Origin: Eudoraea sp.
GTDB lineage: Bacteria; Bacteroidota; Bacteroidia; Flavobacteriales; Flavobacteriaceae
NCBI GenBank assembly: GCA_024642325.1
Contig: JAHEBI010000043.1
Coordinates: 1 to 10,963, forward strand
Direction of reading: 5' to 3'
Length of the DNA: 10,963 bases
Shown in pieces: positions 6,297-10,963 of this stretch; position 1 is the stretch's first letter, and the number at the start of each line of letters is the position of its first letter. Made by a program: the position numbers and the translations under genes. The notes beneath the pieces are model-generated. The model was not told where the DNA came from, did no database searches, and saw nothing but the letters and a program-made list of their open reading frames with translations.

Positions 6297-6327
6297 TAAT
6301 TAAGAGGATCATTTCATTTACAAATTT

Positions 6328-8115
6328 ATGCCCGAAATACCACTGGAGATTAAGTTGAGTACACTACCTGACAGCCCGGGTGTTTATCAATTCTATGATG
6401 TAGATGGAAAAATATTGTATGTGGGTAAGGCAAAGAATCTCAAAAAAAGGGTTTCTTCATATTTCAACAAGAAACATGAGTATGGAAAAACCCTTGTAAT
6501 GGTTAAGAAAATTGATTCCTTAAAACATATAGTTGTAAAAACCGAATCTGATGCATTATTGCTGGAGAATAACCTAATAAAAAAATACCAGCCCAGGTAT
6601 AACGTATTACTTAAGGATGATAAATCTTATCCATGGATTTGTATTAAGAACGAACGCTACCCAAGGATATTCCCCACCCGCAAAATGATCAAGGACGGCT
6701 CCGAATATTATGGTCCTTATACCAGCATGAAAACCGTAAAAATCTTACTTGAACTTATAAAAAGTGTATACCCCTTGCGGACTTGCAATTACGATTTGTC
6801 TCCCGAAAAAATCAATGCCGGAAAGTACAAATTGTGTCTGGAATACCATCTGGGAAATTGTAAGGGACCATGCGAAGGACTTCAAAATCCGGAAGAATAC
6901 CATAAACATATAGATGATATAAGACAGTTAATAAAAGGTGATTTTAAATCCCCCCTTCATTATTTTAAAACCCAGATGAAAACCCTTGCCAGGGAGATGC
7001 AATTTGAAGAAGCCCAGCGCGTGAAAGATAAAATTGAAGTCCTGGAAAACTATCAGGTTAAATCTACCATTGTAAATCCAAAAATAAATAACGTTGATGT
7101 TTTTAGTATTATATCAGACGATGCATTTGCCTATGTAAATTTCCTTCAATTGTCACACGGATCTATAGTGAGGTCACACACAATGGAAATCAAAAAGAAA
7201 TTAGAAGAACCCGATAAAGAGCTTTTGCAATTGGCGATTATTGAAATTCGACAGCGTTTTAATTCCCAGTCTGCTGAACTTCTGCTTCCTTTTCACTGTG
7301 TTGTAAGTGATGAGTTAAAAATTACCGTTCCAAAGTTAGGGGATAAAAAAAAGTTGCTGGAATTGTCTGAAAGAAATTCGAAGTTCTACAGGCAGGAAAG
7401 GTTTAATCAAGTAAAGATTACAGATCCGGACAGACATACTAACCGGATTATGGCCCAGATGAAAACAGACCTGCGCCTGGCTGAAGAACCAAGGCATATA
7501 GAATGTTTTGACAATTCAAATATCCAGGGGAGTAATCCCGTTGCAGCATGTGTGGTTTTTAGAAATGGAAAATCGTCTAAAAAGGAATACAGGCATTTCA
7601 ATATTAAAACTGTGGACGGCCCGGATGATTTCAAATCTATGGAGGAGGTAGTATACAGACGCTATAAAAGATTGTTGGAGGAGGATTCAGGACTTCCTCA
7701 GCTAATAGTGATTGACGGGGGAAAAGGCCAACTGTCTTCAGCGGTAAAGAGTCTTGATATACTTGGTCTTAGGGGTAAAATAGCCATTATTGGGATTGCC
7801 AAAAGGCTGGAAGAAATTTATTTTCCCAATGACCCCATACCCCTATATCTGGACAAAAAATCTGAATCACTGAAGATAATACAACAATTAAGAAATGAAG
7901 CACATAGATTCGGGGTTACTTTTCACAGAAATAAAAGAAGTAAGGCAGCCATTGATTCCGAATTAGAACGAATAAAAGGAGTGGGTAAAAAAACAGCAGA
8001 AGAATTACTAAAAACCTTTAAATCTGTCAACAGAATTAAGAAAGCTTCTATGGAGGATCTTTCCAAAACTGTAGGAAGGGTTTTGGCAAAGAAAATTTAT
8101 GAAAATTTCCATTAA
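6328..8115 (+). CDS. uvrC: UvrABC excision nuclease subunit C
   Basis: Dual-incision nuclease of nucleotide excision repair; with UvrA-UvrB it cuts on both sides of bulky DNA lesions. It has 595 residues, the normal length. The N-terminal GIY-YIG domain (about 12-95) shows G18-V-Y20, Y31-V-G33, R41 and E80 and makes the 3' incision. Cysteines 153, 170, 178 and 182 match the spacing of the iron-sulfur cluster ligands. A UvrB-binding UVR motif lies at about 210-245 (L-A-R-E-M-Q-F-E-E-A-Q-R-V-K-D). The RNase H-like domain for the 5' incision has D395 in E-C-F-D-N-S, D434 in G-P-D-D-F, D463 in V-I-D-G-G-K-G-Q and H526 in N-E-A-H-R-F. Tandem helix-hairpin-helix motifs follow from about 545 (I-K-G-V-G-K-K-T-A), for DNA binding. 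All expected catalytic residues are present. It has its own promoter and the patatin gene follows after 17 bp. Confidence 0.98.
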   Translation: MPEIPLEIKLSTLPDSPGVYQFYDVDGKILYVGKAKNLKKRVSSYFNKKHEYGKTLVMVKKIDSLKHIVVKTESDALLLENNLIKKYQPRYNVLLKDDKSYPWICIKNERYPRIFPTRKMIKDGSEYYGPYTSMKTVKILLELIKSVYPLRTCNYDLSPEKINAGKYKLCLEYHLGNCKGPCEGLQNPEEYHKHIDDIRQLIKGDFKSPLHYFKTQMKTLAREMQFEEAQRVKDKIEVLENYQVKSTIVNPKINNVDVFSIISDDAFAYVNFLQLSHGSIVRSHTMEIKKKLEEPDKELLQLAIIEIRQRFNSQSAELLLPFHCVVSDELKITVPKLGDKKKLLELSERNSKFYRQERFNQVKITDPDRHTNRIMAQMKTDLRLAEEPRHIECFDNSNIQGSNPVAACVVFRNGKSSKKEYRHFNIKTVDGPDDFKSMEEVVYRRYKRLLEEDSGLPQLIVIDGGKGQLSSAVKSLDILGLRGKIAIIGIAKRLEEIYFPNDPIPLYLDKKSESLKIIQQLRNEAHRFGVTFHRNKRSKAAIDSELERIKGVGKKTAEELLKTFKSVNRIKKASMEDLSKTVGRVLAKKIYENFH

Positions 8116-8132
8116 TCCTTTATCTTAACATA

Positions 8133-10388
8133 ATGCAGAAATTGGCTTTGATTCTTATATTTATTTTGAGTGTTGTGGTTGGCAGGGCTCAACTAAATGA
8201 GCCAGACCAGACGGTAAAAGTAGGGTTGGTCCTTAGCGGTGGTGGCGCCAAAGGGATGGCTCATATAGGAGCCTTAAAGGTTATCGAAGAAGCCGGCATT
8301 ACTATAGATTATATTGGGGGAACGAGTATGGGAGCCATTGTTGGTGCATTATATGCTTCTGGATATTCTGCGCATGAACTGGATTCCATTTTTAAACAAA
8401 CCGATTTTAATGACCTTATCCAGGACAATCTGCCAAGGGGGGCAAAGACTTTTTATGAGAAGGAAGATTCTGAAAGATATGCCCTTACACTTCCTTTTAA
8501 TAAATTTAAAATATCCTTCCCAAGCGCTATCTCGGGAGGTCAAAGAATTTACAATGAACTTGTGAGACTGCTTTACCATGTAAAGGATATAAACGATTTT
8601 AATAATTTACCGATACCATTTTTTTGCATTGCCACTAATATTGAGAACGGAAGTGAAGTTGTACTTAATAAAGGATATCTCCCCGAAGCAGTTATGGCAA
8701 GCGGTACCTTTCCCTCACTATTTGAACCGGCAGAAATAGAAGGTCAATTATTAATTGATGGCGGAGTATTAAATAATTATCCCATCCGCGAAGTAAAACA
8801 ACTTGGAGCCGATATTATTATAGGAGTTGATGTACAACATGGCCTTAGAGACCGTGAATCATTGCATTCAGCCACGGATATATTACTTCAGATTAATAAT
8901 TTTCGAACTCTTGAAAATATGAACTCAAAAGTCAAAGAAACAGATATTTATATCAGGCCCGATATGGATGACTTTTCAGTTATTGATTTTGATTTGGTAG
9001 AGTCAATTATAGAGCATGGCCGGACAGCTGCCCTGGAACATCTTGATGCATTAAAGGCATTATCAGCGAAGCAGAAACACTTATTTGAAAAAACGAGATA
9101 TATAGCACCTAACGATTCTATTATTATTGATCGATTAATTCTGGAAGGGAACATTAATTATTCCAGAACCTATGTGAAAGGAAAATTGCGGATAAATGTA
9201 CCGGACAAAACCACCTTTAAAGACCTGCAGCAGGGAGTTAATAATTTGGCGGCTACAGGGAATTTTACGGCAATTCGATATGAACTGGTTTCAAATGGTT
9301 CAGGCGAAGATTTGATACTTAAATTAAGAGAAAACCCCAATAAGAATTATTTGAGACTCGCTGCACATTATGATGATTTATACAAAACCGCTGCTCTGAT
9401 CAACCTTACAAAAAAGAATTTGTTGATGAAAGATGATGTTGTTTCGATTGATTTTGCGCTTGGAGATAATTTAAGATATAATTTTCAATATTACCTGGAC
9501 AAGGGTTCCTACTGGAGTTTTGGCATAAATTCACGACTCAATGATTTTGATGATGATATTGATTTGGATGTCATCGGTTCCAATTTTAACGTATCCAAGG
9601 TTGCTAGCCTAAATGAGGTAAACCTGGATGTTTCGGATTTTACCAATCAATTATATCTTCAGACAGTTTTTAGGGAGGAATTTGCATTCATAGTGGGAAT
9701 TGAACACAAATTGTTAAAATACAGCACCCGAACCTTTGTTAATGATAGTATTGCCGGTCCGGTAGTTCCTTCCAATGAACGTATATATTTTGAAAACAGC
9801 AACTATTATAGTACTTATGGCAAATTAATATTAGATACGTATAATGATAAATACTTCCCATCCAAAGGGTTGTATTTTAATGGCGATTTTCATTTGTATT
9901 TACTTTCATCAGACTATAATAATAATTTCAAAGAGTTTTCTATTGCCAAGGCAAAAATGGGGGCAGCTTTCCCAATAATCGGAAAACTTTCTGTTAACCT
10001 TGCTACTGAAGGAGGTTTTAAATTGGGGAATTCTGATGTAAAAGCCATGGATTTTGTTTTAGGCGGTTACGGAAATGATCTCATAAATAACTTTGTTCCT
10101 TTTGTCGGTTATGATTTTCTGAGTTTGCCGGGAAATAGTTATGTCAAGGCTTATGGTCGGTTGGATTTGCAATTTGTAAAAAAACATCACCTCATGTTTA
10201 CTGCTAATATTGCTAATGTTGAAGATGACATTTTCAGAACCGGGGAATGGTTTACACTTCCGGATTTTTCCGGATATGCCATGTCTTATGGATGGGAATC
10301 ATTTATAGGCCCTATACAGGTAATGTATTCCTGGTCTCCTGAATTAAATGAGGGCAACATTTTTTTCAGTTTAGGTTATTGGTTTTAG
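8133..10388 (+). CDS. Patatin-like phospholipase fused to POTRA and outer-membrane beta-barrel (PlpD-like, type Vd)
   Basis: 751 residues. A signal peptide covers about 1-19 (hydrophobic L4-V16, then G-R-A before Q20), so the protein is exported. The patatin domain (about 28-300) has the oxyanion-hole motif G36-G-G-A-K-G41, the nucleophile motif G63-T-S65-M-G and the dyad aspartate in D209-G-G, so a Ser-Asp lipid acyl hydrolase should be active. A single POTRA-like domain follows at about 329-403 (I-I-I-D-R-L-I-L-E-G-N-I-N-Y-S...), then a strand-rich barrel of the BamA/surface-antigen kind from about 404 to the terminal Y-W-F. This order is that of type Vd autotransporters such as PlpD, in which the barrel carries the lipase across the outer membrane. 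Substrate and whether the lipase is released cannot be told. It starts 17 bp after uvrC and is probably cotranscribed, though a link to DNA repair is not evident. Confidence 0.93.
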   Translation: MQKLALILIFILSVVVGRAQLNEPDQTVKVGLVLSGGGAKGMAHIGALKVIEEAGITIDYIGGTSMGAIVGALYASGYSAHELDSIFKQTDFNDLIQDNLPRGAKTFYEKEDSERYALTLPFNKFKISFPSAISGGQRIYNELVRLLYHVKDINDFNNLPIPFFCIATNIENGSEVVLNKGYLPEAVMASGTFPSLFEPAEIEGQLLIDGGVLNNYPIREVKQLGADIIIGVDVQHGLRDRESLHSATDILLQINNFRTLENMNSKVKETDIYIRPDMDDFSVIDFDLVESIIEHGRTAALEHLDALKALSAKQKHLFEKTRYIAPNDSIIIDRLILEGNINYSRTYVKGKLRINVPDKTTFKDLQQGVNNLAATGNFTAIRYELVSNGSGEDLILKLRENPNKNYLRLAAHYDDLYKTAALINLTKKNLLMKDDVVSIDFALGDNLRYNFQYYLDKGSYWSFGINSRLNDFDDDIDLDVIGSNFNVSKVASLNEVNLDVSDFTNQLYLQTVFREEFAFIVGIEHKLLKYSTRTFVNDSIAGPVVPSNERIYFENSNYYSTYGKLILDTYNDKYFPSKGLYFNGDFHLYLLSSDYNNNFKEFSIAKAKMGAAFPIIGKLSVNLATEGGFKLGNSDVKAMDFVLGGYGNDLINNFVPFVGYDFLSLPGNSYVKAYGRLDLQFVKKHHLMFTANIANVEDDIFRTGEWFTLPDFSGYAMSYGWESFIGPIQVMYSWSPELNEGNIFFSLGYWF

Positions 10389-10439
10389 AAGTTTAATGAA
10401 TATTCAATTGAAGGAAAATCGAAATGTTAAGAATTAAGA

Positions 10440-10471
10440 TTGACAGTTTTTTCCGATATTTGTAAGGTTTG
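10440..10471 (+). promoter_or_regulatory. Possible promoter of hppD
   Basis: TTG at 10440-10442 is followed 20-21 bp later by TAAGGTTTG (10463-10471), a -7-like element with a 3-bp spacer where the consensus has 2. GATATTTG at 10455-10462 is a second one-mismatch candidate. Neither is exact, so this is tentative. It would predict a leader of about 125-130 nt ahead of hppD, much longer than those of the other genes here. Confidence 0.3.
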
Positions 10472-10480
10472 ATAAATACA

Positions 10481-10570
10481 ATGCCAGAAACCAGAATTGA
10501 TATTTCTGCCCATCTCAGGGCTATGTGGTAAATACACCATGTCCAAGCGTGGGATTAACCTGCGTTAAAG
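10481..10570 (+). promoter_or_regulatory. GC-rich, hairpin-containing leader segment upstream of hppD
   Basis: These 90 bp are about 44% G+C by hand count (40 of 90), clearly above the surrounding gap. They contain four short consecutive hairpins: CAGAA/TTCTG (10492-10508), GCCC/GGGC (10508-10521), CCATG/CGTGG (10537-10552, one wobble) and TTAAC/GTTAA (10555-10568). Two micro-frames with ATG and stop also occur, of 16 codons (10481-10531) and 9 codons (10539-10568). It may be a cis-regulatory leader, but I recognise no riboswitch family and each element alone could be chance. Confidence 0.3.
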
Positions 10571-10604
10571 CACTTTTAGTTATTAATCAATTCAAAAAAA
10601 TACG

Positions 10605-10963
10605 ATGGAAATATTAGATAAATCGTCATTAAAGTTGCCTAAAGAAAACCCTGAGGCAGAAGATTTTTTACCATTATTGGGCACAGATCACGTAGAACTT
10701 TATGTAGGTAATGCCAAACAGGCGGCTTACTATTATATGTCTGCCTGGGGCTTTCAGCCCCTGGCATATGCAGGCCTGGAAACCGGACTAAAGGACAGAG
10801 TGTCCTATGTCGTAGAACAAGATAAAATTAGACTTGTACTAACCTCATCTCTTGTGCCTGGAGGAGAAATTAACAAACATGTGGAATCTCATGGTGATGG
10901 GGTGAAAGTCATAGCCTTATGGGTGGATGATGCTACCCAAAGTCATAAGGAAACTACTAATAG
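10605..10963 (+). CDS. hppD: 4-hydroxyphenylpyruvate dioxygenase, N-terminal part
   Basis: The frame is open from ATG 10605 to the window end, giving 119 residues of a protein that normally has about 350-390. HppD (EC 1.13.11.27) is a cytoplasmic non-haem iron dioxygenase that turns 4-hydroxyphenylpyruvate into homogentisate in tyrosine catabolism. Residues 26-36 (G-T-D-H-V-E-L-Y-V-G-N) open the N-terminal vicinal-oxygen-chelate domain. They are followed by Y-Y-Y-M-S-A-W-G-F-Q-P-L-A-Y, G-L-K-D-R-V-S-Y-V and the H-V-x-x-H-G-D-G-V-K-V-I-A-L-W-V motif, all characteristic of the family. The iron ligands sit in the second half and cannot be checked. No strong Shine-Dalgarno is present; an A-rich run (10594-10600) precedes the start. 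In other bacteria homogentisate dioxygenase genes are often close by, which would lie outside the window. Confidence 0.93.
   Translation, partial: MEILDKSSLKLPKENPEAEDFLPLLGTDHVELYVGNAKQAAYYYMSAWGFQPLAYAGLETGLKDRVSYVVEQDKIRLVLTSSLVPGGEINKHVESHGDGVKVIALWVDDATQSHKETTN

Larger units (their letters stand above)
5830..6327. other. 498-bp divergent intergenic region, non-coding, rich in inverted repeats
   Basis: The region separates the divergently transcribed cyclo-ligase and uvrC genes. It is very AT-rich and I find no supportable coding frame; the open frames present are about 25 codons or less. It holds the uvrC promoter at its right end, a near-perfect 14-bp dyad at 6165-6193, a long imperfect hairpin at 6062-6163, and a set of interleaved inverted repeats at 5948-6049, described separately. 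It is about twice as long as the other gaps here, enough to carry a small RNA or a regulatory array. No known RNA family was recognised. Confidence 0.6.

Noticed and set aside
5830..6327. A 6S RNA gene, prompted by the ssrS-ygfA linkage known in gammaproteobacteria
   Set aside because: The inverted repeats enclose only about 65-105 nt and no rod of about 180 nt with a central bubble can be drawn upstream of the cyclo-ligase gene.
10397..10412. Overlapping 10-bp palindromes TGAATATTCA and TTCAATTGAA just after the patatin gene
   Set aside because: Short, AT-rich, no T-run and no link to a promoter; such palindromes are frequent in DNA of this composition.
1..10963. Mobile element, CRISPR array, phage or defence island
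   Set aside because: No transposase, integrase, cas-like or toxin-antitoxin gene and no regularly spaced repeats were found; base composition and gene content look like stable core chromosome throughout.

Overview
The window looks like ordinary core chromosome from a member of the Bacteroidota, most likely a flavobacterium. The DNA is AT-rich. Exact matches to the Bacteroidota -7 element TAnnTTTG lie upstream of ileS, lspA and uvrC. Shine-Dalgarno sequences are mostly weak or absent. The IleRS, DksA-like, LspA and patatin/beta-barrel proteins all have the form I associate with this phylum. I see no transposase, phage gene, CRISPR array, tRNA or rRNA.

Layout on the + strand unless noted: (1) the 3' end of an outer-membrane beta-barrel protein, probably a TonB-dependent receptor (1-375); (2) ileS (586-3987), then a DksA/TraR-like regulator 4 bp downstream, ending at a probable intrinsic terminator (4380-4403); (3) a 276-bp gap holding a second hairpin with alternative pairing and a three-copy 9-bp repeat, then lspA from its own promoter (start moved to 4652); (4) a 5-formyltetrahydrofolate cyclo-ligase on the - strand, whose stop codon overlaps the lspA stop; (5) a 498-bp non-coding gap rich in inverted repeats; (6) uvrC and, 17 bp later, a patatin/POTRA/beta-barrel outer-membrane protein; (7) a 216-bp gap with an unusually GC-rich leader; (8) the 5' end of hppD, cut off by the window edge.

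The genes serve separate housekeeping jobs: Ile-tRNA charging, RNA-polymerase control, lipoprotein signal-peptide removal, folate salvage, nucleotide excision repair, a surface or secreted lipase, and tyrosine catabolism. I found no multi-gene novel system. The points most worth a second look are the swapped GIHH signature (in place of HxGH) in IleRS, the near-complete loss of zinc-finger cysteines in the DksA-like protein, the two adjacent hairpins in the 498-bp gap, the repeat cluster upstream of the lspA promoter, and the leader of hppD.
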